Positions 1 through 9,567 are shown, counted from the stretch's first letter. The stretch is DNA of 64,000 bases from Sphingomonas aracearum (GCF_003345355.1 NZ_QQNB01000001.1:372001-436000); one strand, 5' to 3'. Numbers and translations are program-made. Notes: a model not told the origin generated them from the letters alone.

Positions 1-39
1 CCGTCGCAGTCGGGCATGGTAGTTCCGAAGCGCCTTCAT
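1..39 (-). CDS. 5' end of a gene running off the left edge, possibly an AraC-type regulator
   Basis: Only 13 codons are present (MKALRNYHARLRR). The ATG at 39 is preceded by GGAGG at a good distance, so a real start is likely. The peptide resembles the N-terminus of AraC-family regulators that carry a GyrI-like effector domain, which often begin with a 'YHARxRR' stretch before the helix-turn-helix. That is a weak match over very few residues, so the family is a guess. Confidence 0.3.
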   Translation of the reverse strand, partial: MKALRNYHARLRR

Positions 40-139
40 CCTTCCGTCCTCCGTGGCGCGCCCATCTAGGCGCCGCGGAGCCTTGCAGGCTCGACCGATC
101 TTGCGCTTTCGAGCTCGTCAGCCGTTCGGCAGTCGCATC

Positions 140-760
140 TCACGCATAGGCATAAGGCCCGCCCTTCGCGAGCGCCGCCTGGTAGGCGGGCCGCGCATGC
201 ACCTTGTCCAGCCAGGCGATGGTATGCGGGCGGCTCGGCCCCAGCCCGGCGCGACTGCGCGCGGCCTCCAGCGGGAAGCTCATCATGATGTCGGCGCCGG
301 TCAGCGTGTCGCCGGCGAACCAGGGCCGCTGCGCCAGTTCGGACTCGATATAATCGAGATGCACGTCGATCATCGGCTGGATGCGCTTGGCGGCCGGCTT
401 GCCCAGCAGCGGAATGCGCCCGAGCACCAGCAGCACCAGCAGCGGCGGCATCACCGAGCCTTCGGCATAGTGCAGGAACTGGCGATAGCGCAGCACCGCG
501 TCCCGATGCGCCGGCGGGCCGAGCTTTCCGTCCGCCTTGTCGACCAGATAGTCGACGATCGCCCCGGTTTCCACGATGGTGCGGCCGTCGTCCTCCAGGA
601 TCGGCGACTTGCCGAGCGGATGCACCCGGCGCAGCTCGGGCGGCGCGAGCATGGTCTCCTTGTTCCGCTCGTAGCGCTTGATCTCGTACGGCAGCCCGAG
701 TTCCTCGAGCATCCACAGCACGCGCTGCGAGCGGCTGTTCTCTAGATGGTGGACGATCAT
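140..760 (-). CDS. Glutathione S-transferase family protein
   Basis: A 206-residue cytosolic protein of normal GST length. The N-terminal thioredoxin-like half begins MIVHHLENSRSQRVLWMLEE, with the Ser-Gln-Arg of the glutathione site, followed by the cis-Pro region 'LGKSPILEDDG' and 'ETGAIVDYL'. The C-terminal half is the all-helical domain with 'FAGDTLTGADIMMSFPLE'. It should bind glutathione and conjugate or reduce an electrophile; the substrate cannot be read from the sequence. The start ATG overlaps the stop of the upstream methyltransferase gene (ATGA at 757-760), so the two are translationally coupled. Confidence 0.9.
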   Translation of the reverse strand: MIVHHLENSRSQRVLWMLEELGLPYEIKRYERNKETMLAPPELRRVHPLGKSPILEDDGRTIVETGAIVDYLVDKADGKLGPPAHRDAVLRYRQFLHYAEGSVMPPLLVLLVLGRIPLLGKPAAKRIQPMIDVHLDYIESELAQRPWFAGDTLTGADIMMSFPLEAARSRAGLGPSRPHTIAWLDKVHARPAYQAALAKGGPYAYA

Positions 761-1587
761 GCATGCTCTCCTGCTGCCCGCGCGGTCCAGATCCAGGCGG
801 CCGCGGGGATATCGACGACATCGCCGTTGCGATACGCACGGAGCGCGGATTCGAGCCGCGCCCGCAAGCCGGGACGCTCGGCGGCACCCGCGTCGCGCAG
901 CAGCGATGCGGCGGGGCCGATGCGCGACAGGAAGTCCGCGCCGTCGCCGACCGGATCGTCGCCTGCGCCCACACGATAGGCGAAGCGGACGCATCGAGGT
1001 GTCGGCTCGCGCCACCCGGCCCTCCCGAGCATATCTTCAACGAACCCCGGATCGGCAAAGGCGAACGGTCCGGGCACGTAGCCCGGCGCGGGAGCGGGCG
1101 GCGTGGCGATCAGGCCCGACCAGGGATTGTCGGCGCGCGAAGCGAAGCAGCTGAACACCAGGGCGGCCCCCGGTGCCGCCGCCGCGCGCAGCGCCGCAAA
1201 GGCGGCCTGCGGCTCGGGAAAGAACATCACGCCGTGCCGCGAGAAGAACAGGTCCACAGGGCCGACCGACGACGCCACGCCAAGTGCGTCGCCGATCACC
1301 AGGCGGGCGTTTCGGGACTCGCCAAGCCGCTGCGACGCGATCGCCGCAAGACCTGGCGAGAGCTCGGCAGCGGTAACCGCCAATTGCGGGCGAGATCGCG
1401 CCAACGCCAGGCTGGTCGCCCCCGCGCCCGCGCCGATGTCCAGCGCGGTTCGCGTGCCGGCTCCGGCGCTTGCCAGGATCGCCGCATCGAGGTGGCTCGC
1501 CAGATCCGCGAGCGCGCGGTCGGTGCGGCGCCATTCGGCCGCCCAGACATCGCCGACACGGCCGGTCCAGTCTGCGGCGCCTGTCAT
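757..1587 (-). CDS. Class I SAM-dependent methyltransferase
   Basis: A 276-residue protein with the Rossmann-fold SAM-binding motif I 'ALDIGAGAGATSLALA' near residue 50 and a post-II region 'VDLFFSRHGVMFFPEPQAAFAALR', the layout of UbiE or trans-aconitate-type methyltransferases. I start it at the ATG at 1587 (MTGAADWTGRVGDVWAAEW). The frame stays open upstream, but that translation is an Arg/Ala-rich run unlike any methyltransferase N-terminus. The substrate is unknown. It overlaps the GST gene by four bases, which hints at a shared small-molecule role, but that is inference. Confidence 0.8.
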   Translation of the reverse strand: MTGAADWTGRVGDVWAAEWRRTDRALADLASHLDAAILASAGAGTRTALDIGAGAGATSLALARSRPQLAVTAAELSPGLAAIASQRLGESRNARLVIGDALGVASSVGPVDLFFSRHGVMFFPEPQAAFAALRAAAAPGAALVFSCFASRADNPWSGLIATPPAPAPGYVPGPFAFADPGFVEDMLGRAGWREPTPRCVRFAYRVGAGDDPVGDGADFLSRIGPAASLLRDAGAAERPGLRARLESALRAYRNGDVVDIPAAAWIWTARAAGEHA

Positions 1588-1756
1588 GCTGCGCCCGGCG
1601 ATGACCGCCCGCCCCGACCGGCGAGATTCGAAACGTGCGTACCGCGCCAATGATCGGCGCCGCGAGCCGAAAGGCGGTTGCTCCGCACCCCGCCCTCCGC
1701 CGTTGCGCGATGCGCTCGACAGTGCGCTGACGACGGACACCGGCACGGGAGCAGCC

Positions 1757-1780
1757 CACCGCCCGACGCCTCGGGCGGTG
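1757..1780 (-). terminator. Possible factor-dependent terminator hairpin after recA
   Basis: A perfect 10-bp inverted repeat (CACCGCCCGA, loop CGCC, TCGGGCGGTG) lies about 100 bases beyond the recA stop. There is no T-tract, so it is at best a weak or Rho-assisted terminator. The rest of the 292-base gap between recA and the methyltransferase shows nothing recognisable. Confidence 0.3.
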
Positions 1781-1879
1781 GTGCGCCGCCACACCGCCGC
1801 TGCGGCAACACCTTCGCACACGAAAACGGCCCGCCATTGCCGGCGAGCCGCTTGTACCTTCTCCGGGACGCCGACGCGA

Positions 1880-2977
<1,098 letters not shown>

Positions 2978-3053
2978 TGCCTGCCTCCATCGCTAAACCG
3001 GATGTCCGCGCCGTTCAACGCGTCATCGGTCATGTACGACATCTGTTCCAAAA

Positions 3054-3068
3054 GAACAAGAGGAGAAC
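3054..3068 (-). promoter_or_regulatory. LexA (SOS) box upstream of recA
   Basis: On the minus strand the sequence reads GTTC-TCCTCTT-GTTC, an exact match to the alphaproteobacterial LexA consensus GTTC-N7-GTTC. It lies between the receiver gene's stop (3085) and the recA start (2977). A second, imperfect motif GTTC-N5-GAAC (3045-3057) overlaps its edge. Confidence 0.8.
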
Positions 3069-3084
3069 GTAAATTCTTCGCCGT

Positions 3085-3438
3085 TCAGGCGAGGCCGTCC
3101 AGCGCCCGCGTCACGCCGTCCATGGTGAACGGCTTGGACAGGGTCGGGCGGTTCTGATGCTCCGGCGCGATGCTGTCCTGGGTGCCGCCGGTGGCGAACA
3201 GGAACGGGATGCCCTGCTCCGCCAGCGCGTCCGCGATGGGCCAGCTCTTCTGCCCGCCGCGCAGGTTGACGTCGAGAATGGCGGCATCGACATCGCCCTC
3301 CGCAACCAGCGCCAGCGCATCCTCCACCGTCTCGGCGGTGCCTGCCACCCGCTTGCCGAGGAGATCGAGGAAATCCTCCAGCATCATGGCGATCAGTGGC
3401 TCGTCCTCGACGATGAGGATACGGGAGGGTCCGGTCAT
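3085..3438 (-). CDS. Single-domain response regulator (receiver only)
   Basis: A 117-residue CheY-like receiver with no output domain. The acidic pair is in 'ILIVEDEP' (residues 7-14), the phospho-acceptor Asp is in 'DAAILDVNL', and the conserved Lys is in 'TLSKPF'. It lies 62 bases downstream of the cckA stop and 107 bases upstream of recA, all on one strand. It may be a phosphate sink or a diffusible partner of a nearby kinase, but the receiver half of CckA already serves CckA itself, so the cognate kinase is unknown. Confidence 0.85.
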   Translation of the reverse strand: MTGPSRILIVEDEPLIAMMLEDFLDLLGKRVAGTAETVEDALALVAEGDVDAAILDVNLRGGQKSWPIADALAEQGIPFLFATGGTQDSIAPEHQNRPTLSKPFTMDGVTRALDGLA

Positions 3439-3500
3439 CAGGCGCTCCTAGCGCGGCGTGCTGCACCGCGCAAAGCCATTTCCCGGCCGGCGGTGGGACA

Positions 3501-5903
3501 TCATTTCGGCGCCAGCACGTCGCGCGCCGCCTCGGCAAGCTGCTGCACCGAGAACGGCTTGGGCAGGAACGCCACATTGTCCAGGTCGATCGACTTGCGC
3601 AGCTGCTCCTCCGCATAGCCGGACATGAACAGGATCGGCAGGTCCGGATAGCGCCTGCGCGCGTGGCGCACCATGGTCGGCCCGTCCATCAGCGGCATCA
3701 CCACGTCCGAGATCAAGAGATCCGGCCGCTCGCAGCGCTCGAGCAGTTCCAGCGCCGCTTCGCCATTCTCGGCCGTCAGCACGGTGTACCCTTGCCGCGC
3801 CAGCGCTCGCTCGGCGACCGCGCGCACCATGTCCTCGTCCTCCACCAGCACCACCGTGCCCGTGCCCCAGAGCTCGGCCGGCCGCTCGCGCGCCGGCGCC
3901 GGGGCGGGCGCCGCAATCGGCGCCGCTGCGGCGTGCACCGGCAGGTAGATGGTGAAAGTGGCGCCCTGCCCCGGCCTGGAGTCCGCGAAGATGTAGCCGC
4001 CGGATTGCTTGACGATGCCGTACACGGTGGACAGGCCCAGCCCCGTTCCCTTGCCGAACTCCTTTGTCGTGAAGAACGGCTCGAAGATCTTGGGCAGCAC
4101 GTCCGGGGGGATGCCGGTGCCGGTGTCCGAAATCTCCAGCGCGACGTAATCGCCCACCGGCAGGATGTCCGACGCCATCCGGCGCACGTCGCTGGCGGTC
4201 ACGCCGCGCGTGTGGATGGACAGCGTTCCGCCCCGGCGCGGGTCCTTGGTCAGCATCGCATCGCGCGCGTTGACCGCCAGGTTCACCACCACCTGCTCGA
4301 GCTGGCCCGGATCGGCGCGCACCGCGCCCAGGTTGCGGCCATGCCGCACGTCCAGCACGATCGTCTCGCCCAGCAACCGCTTGAGGAGGTTCGACACCTC
4401 GGAGATCACGTCGGGCAGCTGCAGCACCTGCGGGCGCAGCGTCTGCTGGCGCGAAAAGGCGAGCAACTGCCGCGTCAGGCTGGCCGCGCGGTTCGAATTG
4501 GCGCGGATCTGCTGGATGTCGTCATAATCGCTGTCGCCCGGCGAATGGCGCATCAGCATCAGGTCGCAATGCCCGATGATCGCGGTCAGGATGTTGTTGA
4601 AGTCGTGCGCCACGCCGCCGGCCAGCTGGCCCACCGCCTGCATCTTGGTCGCCTGCGCCACCTCGCGCTTCAGCCGGCTTTCCTCGCTGTTGTCCTTCAG
4701 GCTCAGCAGCACCGCCGCGTCGCCCAGTCCCCGCGCGCCGGCGATGGAAAGCGCGACCGGCTCGTCCGGATGGTCCTTCAGCCGCACCGCAAGGTCGGCC
4801 GAATGCGTCGCGCCGCCGGCGAATCGCCGGATCGCATCGGCCACCGCCGCCTTGTCCTCGCGGATCACCAGGTCGCCGGGGTAGATGGGCGGGGCCTTGG
4901 CATCCACCTGCGCGGCGCGGGCGAAAGCGTCGTTCATCTGGAGGAAGCGCCCGTCGCGATCGACCAGCGCCATGCCGAACGGCATCAGGCTGACAAGGCT
5001 GCGCACATGCGCCGACGCGCTTTCGCCGATCGCCGGATGGGCAACCGCCTCCTCCTCGTCCAGCAGCGCGATCAGCAGCGCGGCGTCCTCGCCCCCGTTC
5101 GGCGCCAGCGGCACCTGCAGCACGCGCAGCGGATTGCCCGCCGTTCCCTCGCGCTCGAAACGGACCAGCCCGCGATGGTCGGTGACGAGGAAGTGCGCCA
5201 GATCGCGGCCGGCGATCGCCCCTTCCTCATGCCCCATCGCGCGCGCGCGCAGCACGCGATTGGCGGCGCGGATGCGGCCGTCGGGCGCGATCAGGGCGGC
5301 CATGATGCCCGCCTCCGCCAGCCGGTCGCCCGCCGCGCCCGCCAGCATCGTCTCCACCGAGCGCGCCTGCTCCGCCTGCTCGGCCGCGCGGAAGCGCCAG
5401 AGCAGCAGATCGTCCTCCGCACCCACCCGCTCCACCACCACCGCCAGCGGCGTGCCGCGCGAGATCAGCCCATCCGCCGCGGCGCGACCGTCCCGCCAGG
5501 CGGCACGCCCGGCACTGCCGATCCGCGCCACCCCCGCCTCTCCCAGGGGCAGCGCCGGGGGCGTGGGAAAGCCCTCGAACAGGGCCTCGTAACGGTCGTT
5601 GGCGCACACCAGCCGGCCTGCGCGGTCGGTCACCGCCACCGCCTCCGGCAGGTCGGCGGCCAGGCTGCGCGCAACCGACCAGTCGGGGTCGCCCGAGCCG
5701 CGCGCGGCCGCCGGGAACAGATGGCGGGCGGCGACCAGACCGCCGGCCACCAGCAGCCCCGTCGCCAGAAAACAGGCGGCAACCGTCCTGTCGCCCAGCG
5801 CCCAGAGGATCAGCACCGCCGCGGCCAGCCCCGCCCCGCCCGCGATCAGCGCGGCCTGGCGGGCGGGGGTCAGGGCAGGAACGGTAAGCGGGGCGGTAGC
5901 CAT
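3501..5903 (-). CDS. cckA: Hybrid sensor histidine kinase CckA
   Basis: An 800-residue hybrid kinase. Two hydrophobic segments (about residues 16-60) anchor it in the inner membrane, followed by PAS-like sensing regions. The HisKA core is 'GGVAHDFNNILTAIIGHCDL' with His433. The ATPase domain has the N-box 'VVNLAVNARDAM', 'ISDTGTGIPPD' and 'GKGTGLGLSTVYGI'. The C-terminal receiver has 'LLISDVVMPLMDG' and 'FLPKPF'. This H-box with the IGHCDL extension is typical of CckA, which feeds the ChpT-CtrA phosphorelay of alphaproteobacteria. Its position near recA is common in sphingomonads. Confidence 0.93.
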   Translation of the reverse strand: MATAPLTVPALTPARQAALIAGGAGLAAAVLILWALGDRTVAACFLATGLLVAGGLVAARHLFPAAARGSGDPDWSVARSLAADLPEAVAVTDRAGRLVCANDRYEALFEGFPTPPALPLGEAGVARIGSAGRAAWRDGRAAADGLISRGTPLAVVVERVGAEDDLLLWRFRAAEQAEQARSVETMLAGAAGDRLAEAGIMAALIAPDGRIRAANRVLRARAMGHEEGAIAGRDLAHFLVTDHRGLVRFEREGTAGNPLRVLQVPLAPNGGEDAALLIALLDEEEAVAHPAIGESASAHVRSLVSLMPFGMALVDRDGRFLQMNDAFARAAQVDAKAPPIYPGDLVIREDKAAVADAIRRFAGGATHSADLAVRLKDHPDEPVALSIAGARGLGDAAVLLSLKDNSEESRLKREVAQATKMQAVGQLAGGVAHDFNNILTAIIGHCDLMLMRHSPGDSDYDDIQQIRANSNRAASLTRQLLAFSRQQTLRPQVLQLPDVISEVSNLLKRLLGETIVLDVRHGRNLGAVRADPGQLEQVVVNLAVNARDAMLTKDPRRGGTLSIHTRGVTASDVRRMASDILPVGDYVALEISDTGTGIPPDVLPKIFEPFFTTKEFGKGTGLGLSTVYGIVKQSGGYIFADSRPGQGATFTIYLPVHAAAAPIAAPAPAPARERPAELWGTGTVVLVEDEDMVRAVAERALARQGYTVLTAENGEAALELLERCERPDLLISDVVMPLMDGPTMVRHARRRYPDLPILFMSGYAEEQLRKSIDLDNVAFLPKPFSVQQLAEAARDVLAPK

Positions 5904-5954
5904 GCGGCTGTCTGTCGCCCCGCCGCCTCACCCGTCAAGCGGCAACCGCTCGTC

Positions 5955-8003
5955 TCACCAGATGCGGACGCGCTCTTCCGGCGAAAGGTACATCTTCTGC
6001 GCCGGAGCGACCTTGTACGCGTCGTACCAGGCGTCCATGTTGCGCACCGTCATCACCCGCTGCGCGGCCGGCGCGTGCGGATCGGTGAGCAAGCGGTTGC
6101 GCAGATCGCCTTCGCGATGCTTGCGGCGCCAGACCTGCGCATAGCCCATGAAGAAGCGCTGGTCGCCCGTGGTGCCCGCGATCACCGGCGCCGGCTTGCC
6201 GCCGAGCGACGCATGATAGGCGTCCAGCGACGCCAGGAGGCCGGCAATGTCGGCGGTGTTCTCGCCCAGCGTCAGCCCGCCCTTCACGTGATAGCCCGGC
6301 AGCGGCTCATAGGCGTCATATTGCGCGACCAGCTTGTCGGTGCGCGCCTTGAAGGCGGCGACGTCGGCGTCGGTCCACCACTTCGCCAGCCGGCCCTGCA
6401 CGTCGTACTTGGATCCCTGGTCGTCGAAATGGTGGCTCATCTCGTGCCCGATCACCGCGCCGATCGCGCCGTAGTTCACCGCCGGGTCGGCGTTGGGATC
6501 GAAGAACGGCGGCTGCAGGATCGCCGCGGGGAAGGTGATCGCCACCAGCGTCGGGTTCGCCTGGGCGTTCACCGTCATCGGCGTCATGCCCCATTCCCAG
6601 CGATAGATCGGCTTGCCCAGCTTGCCGATGTTGTACTGGTGCGCGAACTGGTTGGAGCGCAGCTCGTTGCCGAAGGCGTCGCCGCGCACGATGTTGAGGC
6701 TCGAATAATCGCGCCACTGGCTGGGATAGCCGATCCGCGGCGTGAAGGCGGCGAGCTTGGCATGCGCCTTCACCTTCGTTTCCGGCGTCATCCAGTCGAG
6801 CTTGTCGATGCGCACGTTCATCGCCGCGATCACGCCCGCGACCAGCGTGTCCATCGCCGCCTTGGTGGCCGGCGGGAAGTACCGCGCGACATAGGGTTTG
6901 GAGACCTCGTCGGTCAGGATCGAGCCGGTATAATCCACCGCCCGCTTCCACCGCGCCTGCTGTTCCGGCACGTCCGCGATCACCGTCGCATACATGTGGA
7001 AACGCTCGTCATCGAACGCCTTGGGCAGCACGGAGGCATAGCCGTCGAGCGAGCGCAGCAGCAGCTGATCCTTCAGCACCTGGAGCGGCGCAGCCCCGAT
7101 CAGCGCGGCGATCTTCGCCACGGCATCCGGCTGGCCGACGATCACCGTGTCCACCGGCGTGCCCATGCCCTTGAAATAGGCCGCGAAGTCGAAGCCCGGC
7201 GCCGAGCGCCCAAGCTCCGCCACGCTCAACTTGTTGTAGGTGAGGTCCGAATTGCGGTTCTTGATCCGGTCCCAGCTCACTTCGGCGATCTGCGTCTCGA
7301 ACGCCACCAGCGCGGCGGCGCGCGCCTCGGCATTCGCCTCGCCCGCCAGGGTGAACATCTTGGCGATGTGATCCTGATAGGCCTGCTTCTTCGCGGCCAG
7401 CTTCGCATCGAGATAATAGTCGCGATCCGGCAGGCCGAGGCCCGCCTGGCCCATGCGCAGGGCATACTGCTCCGGATCCTTCGAGTCCTGCGACACGCCG
7501 GCGCCGAACGGACCGGCGACGCCGTTCACGTCCGCTTCGGCCGCCAGCGCCGGGTAACCGGCCTTGTCCGACAGGGTCGCGATGCGCGCCAGCCACGGCT
7601 TGATCGGCGCGAGGCCCTTCGCCTCGATGGTTGCGGTGTCGAGATAGGTCGCATAGGCGTCCCCGATCTTGGAGCCGGGCTGCTTCGCGGCGGCCTCCAG
7701 GATGCCCTTGGTCCGCTCGCGCGACATGTCCTGCAACACGTCGAACGCGCCGATGTTCGGCTTGTCGTTCGGGATGGTCGTGGTCTTTTCCCAGGTGCCG
7801 TTCACGAACTGGTTGAAGTCGTCCCCCGGCACCGCCGCCCGGTCCATGCCCGGCGTGTCGATGCCGAACGTGCCGTAGGCAGGATGGCCGGGGCGCGAAA
7901 CCGGCACCGCGGCGGGCGCAGTCTTGGCTGCCTGCTGCGCAAAGGCCGCGCCGCTCAGGGCCGAGGCGGCGAGAAGGGAAAGGAACAACGGAGAACGCGG
8001 CAT
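5955..8003 (-). CDS. M13 (neprilysin-like) zinc metallopeptidase, secreted
   Basis: A 682-residue protein with a signal peptide (MPRSPLFLSLLAASALSGAAFAQ). The gluzincin signature HEMSH lies at residues 520-524 and the third zinc ligand is Glu581 in 'ENTADIAG'. Both halves of M13, the large N-terminal helical lid and the C-terminal catalytic domain, are present. The final residues 'SPEERVRIW' match the usual M13 end. It should cleave short peptides in the periplasm. The start at 8003 has AAGGAAG upstream; an in-frame ATG 42 bases earlier would bury the signal peptide and was rejected. Confidence 0.95.
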   Translation of the reverse strand: MPRSPLFLSLLAASALSGAAFAQQAAKTAPAAVPVSRPGHPAYGTFGIDTPGMDRAAVPGDDFNQFVNGTWEKTTTIPNDKPNIGAFDVLQDMSRERTKGILEAAAKQPGSKIGDAYATYLDTATIEAKGLAPIKPWLARIATLSDKAGYPALAAEADVNGVAGPFGAGVSQDSKDPEQYALRMGQAGLGLPDRDYYLDAKLAAKKQAYQDHIAKMFTLAGEANAEARAAALVAFETQIAEVSWDRIKNRNSDLTYNKLSVAELGRSAPGFDFAAYFKGMGTPVDTVIVGQPDAVAKIAALIGAAPLQVLKDQLLLRSLDGYASVLPKAFDDERFHMYATVIADVPEQQARWKRAVDYTGSILTDEVSKPYVARYFPPATKAAMDTLVAGVIAAMNVRIDKLDWMTPETKVKAHAKLAAFTPRIGYPSQWRDYSSLNIVRGDAFGNELRSNQFAHQYNIGKLGKPIYRWEWGMTPMTVNAQANPTLVAITFPAAILQPPFFDPNADPAVNYGAIGAVIGHEMSHHFDDQGSKYDVQGRLAKWWTDADVAAFKARTDKLVAQYDAYEPLPGYHVKGGLTLGENTADIAGLLASLDAYHASLGGKPAPVIAGTTGDQRFFMGYAQVWRRKHREGDLRNRLLTDPHAPAAQRVMTVRNMDAWYDAYKVAPAQKMYLSPEERVRIW

Positions 8004-8054
8004 CGGGCTTCCTTCACTGGGAGAAGGCGTGTTGTAGCCGGGCAAGACGCCCCG

Positions 8055-9107
8055 TCAATCGGCTGAACCGAGTGACTTCGCCGCTCCATCTCGCGGCCGT
8101 TCGGCCAGCCAGCCACGCATCTGCGCGATCTCCCGCTCCTGCGCCTCGATCACGCTTGCCGCCAGCGCGCGCACCCTCGGATCGCGACCATGGATCAGTT
8201 CCACCCGCGCCATCGCCGTGGCGCCTTCGTGATGCGGGATCATGCTGCGCAGGAAGTCGCGATCGGCGTCGCCGGTCGCCGCACCGGCCATGCCCGCCAT
8301 CATGTCGTGGCGAGCCGTCGCATAGCCGCTGCTCGCATCCGCCGCCGGCGCGCTGCTGCCGACCGCCGCGATCCCCATCCAGATGGCCATGGCCATCATC
8401 ATCAGGTTCTCGGTGAGCGACAAGGCGCCCAGCGGCACGTTGCTCGCCCCGCCCACGCACGCGCATTTCAGCTCCCGTCGATCGATATACACCGCCTTCG
8501 TCACCGAGATCGCGCCGATCGTCCCGATGAACAGCGCGATCGGCACCGACAGCCACGGCAGCACGCCCGCGATCATCAGCACCCCCGCAACCGCCTCGGC
8601 AAAGGGGTAGAGATAGGAATAGGGCACCCACCGCCGCGCCAGCAGGTCGTAGTTGAGGAACATGGTCGCGAACGTCTCGACATTCTGCAGCTTCAGCAGC
8701 GCGAGCACCGCCATGCTGAAGCCGACGAACCACTCCGCCGCGCGCACCGTCAGCGGCGTCCCGAACGCCGCCTGGCTCGCCGCCAGCGCCATCGCCGCCG
8801 TGATCGCGAACAGCGCCACCACCGGCCTGTAGCTGGCCTTGCCGGGATCGCGGACCGCCTTCCCGAGGTGACGGCGCAGATCGTCATAGCCGCCGATGCG
8901 CTCGCCCCCGATGAATATCTGCGGCGTGGTCTTCACGCCCTGCGCCGCCTTGAACGCATCCACCTCGTCCCGCGTCGTCAGCCAGCGATCCTCGACCGCA
9001 TAGCCCTTGCGGCGCAGCAGGTCCCTGGCCTTCAGGCCGTAGGGGCAGACATGGTGCTCCAGCACCATCCGGTGGAGCGTGGCGCGGCGAGCGGGTGCGG
9101 CGGTCAT
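8055..9107 (-). CDS. Glutaredoxin-MauE-DUF305 fusion membrane protein
   Basis: A 350-residue three-part protein. Residues 1-80 are glutaredoxin-like, with a single-Cys active site 'VCPYGLKAR' and the cis-Pro '[18 protein letters not shown]'. Residues about 95-255 form a MauE/DoxX-type membrane domain with several hydrophobic helices and a conserved '[14 protein letters not shown]' loop. Residues about 275-345 are a DUF305 domain with '[13 protein letters not shown]'. It is transcribed divergently from a MerR-family regulator behind a MerR-type promoter, so it is probably induced by a metal or thiol stress. A role in moving electrons or handling a metal across the membrane is inference. The start at 9107 has CAGGAAA upstream. 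Confidence 0.85.
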   Translation of the reverse strand: MTAAPARRATLHRMVLEHHVCPYGLKARDLLRRKGYAVEDRWLTTRDEVDAFKAAQGVKTTPQIFIGGERIGGYDDLRRHLGKAVRDPGKASYRPVVALFAITAAMALAASQAAFGTPLTVRAAEWFVGFSMAVLALLKLQNVETFATMFLNYDLLARRWVPYSYLYPFAEAVAGVLMIAGVLPWLSVPIALFIGTIGAISVTKAVYIDRRELKCACVGGASNVPLGALSLTENLMMMAMAIWMGIAAVGSSAPAADASSGYATARHDMMAGMAGAATGDADRDFLRSMIPHHEGATAMARVELIHGRDPRVRALAASVIEAQEREIAQMRGWLAERPRDGAAKSLGSAD

Positions 9108-9131
9108 GGCGGGTTTCCTGCACTGGAGTCC

Positions 9132-9147
9132 GCCCCCATATGGGGGC
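9132..9147. promoter_or_regulatory. Perfect 16-bp palindrome over the fusion-gene promoter
   Basis: GCCCCCATATGGGGGC is a perfect palindrome that covers the expected -10 region and start point of the fusion gene. It directly abuts the MerR-type palindrome at 9147-9162. C-tract/G-tract palindromes are bound by some metal-responsive repressors, but no such regulator is encoded nearby. It could also be a chance result of a G+C-rich core promoter. Confidence 0.45.
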
Positions 9148-9168
9148 CGTACCATGGTACGGAGTCAA
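9138..9168 (-). promoter_or_regulatory. MerR-type promoter/operator with long spacer
   Basis: On the minus strand TTGACT (9168-9163) is separated by 19 bases from CCATAT (9143-9138). The spacer carries the perfect dyad CCGTAC-CATG-GTACGG (9147-9162), close to the classical mer operator TCCGTAC-N4-GTACGGA. MerR-family activators bind such a dyad and untwist the over-long spacer on induction. It would drive the glutaredoxin-MauE-DUF305 gene and sits just upstream of the divergent regulator gene, so autoregulation is likely. Confidence 0.8.
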
Positions 9169-9171
9169 GCG

Positions 9172-9567
9172 GTGACCAGTTGGACGATCGGACGTTTCGC
9201 ACAGCAAGGTGGCGTGGGCGTGGAAACCGTGCGCTATTACCAGCGCCGCGGCCTGCTCGATGCGCCGGACCGCCTCACCGGAGCCGGCGTGCGGCGTTAT
9301 GGCGAGATCGACCTCAGGCGTCTTCGCTTTGTCCGCGCCGCGCAGTCCGCGGGCTTTACGCTTGAGCAGATCCGCGAGTTGCTGGACCTCGATGCGACGC
9401 AGGATCGGGCGCGCGTCCGTGCCCTCACCGAGGAACGGATCGCCGCGCTCGACCTGCGCATCCGCGAACTCGAACAGGCACGCGCCTCGCTTCGCCATCT
9501 TGCCGGTGAATGCGGCAGCAGCGGTTCGGGGCCCTGCCCCATCCTGGCCGCGTTCGAACAGGGCTGA
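9172..9567 (+). CDS. MerR-family metal-type transcriptional regulator
   Basis: A 131-residue regulator. The winged HTH is 'TIGRFAQQGGVGVETVRYYQRRGLL', followed by 'RRYGEIDLRRLRFVRAAQ', the dimerisation helix, and a C-terminal metal loop 'ECGSSGSGPCPI'. The two cysteines are eight residues apart, as in CueR, not nine as in MerR, and the position of MerR Cys82 is Arg. So it is unlikely to be a classical mercury sensor. I start it at GTG 9172, which has GGAG seven bases upstream; the earlier ATG at 9154 lies inside the operator. It is divergent from the fusion gene it presumably controls. Confidence 0.85.
   Translation: MTSWTIGRFAQQGGVGVETVRYYQRRGLLDAPDRLTGAGVRRYGEIDLRRLRFVRAAQSAGFTLEQIRELLDLDATQDRARVRALTEERIAALDLRIRELEQARASLRHLAGECGSSGSGPCPILAAFEQG

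Noticed and set aside
1588..1821. N-terminal extension of the methyltransferase to 1821
   Set aside because: The extra 78 residues are Arg/Ala-rich and unlike the family; MTGAADWTGR is a typical start.
3663..8066. A 1467-codon open frame on the plus strand across cckA and the M13 peptidase gene
   Set aside because: It is antisense to two well-supported genes, is dominated by Arg, His, Gln and Ala, and has no motif; such frames arise in G+C-rich coding DNA.
9079..9171. Longer MerR-family protein starting at 9079 or 9154
   Set aside because: Both would place coding sequence over the operator; GTG 9172 has a proper GGAG and gives the normal length.
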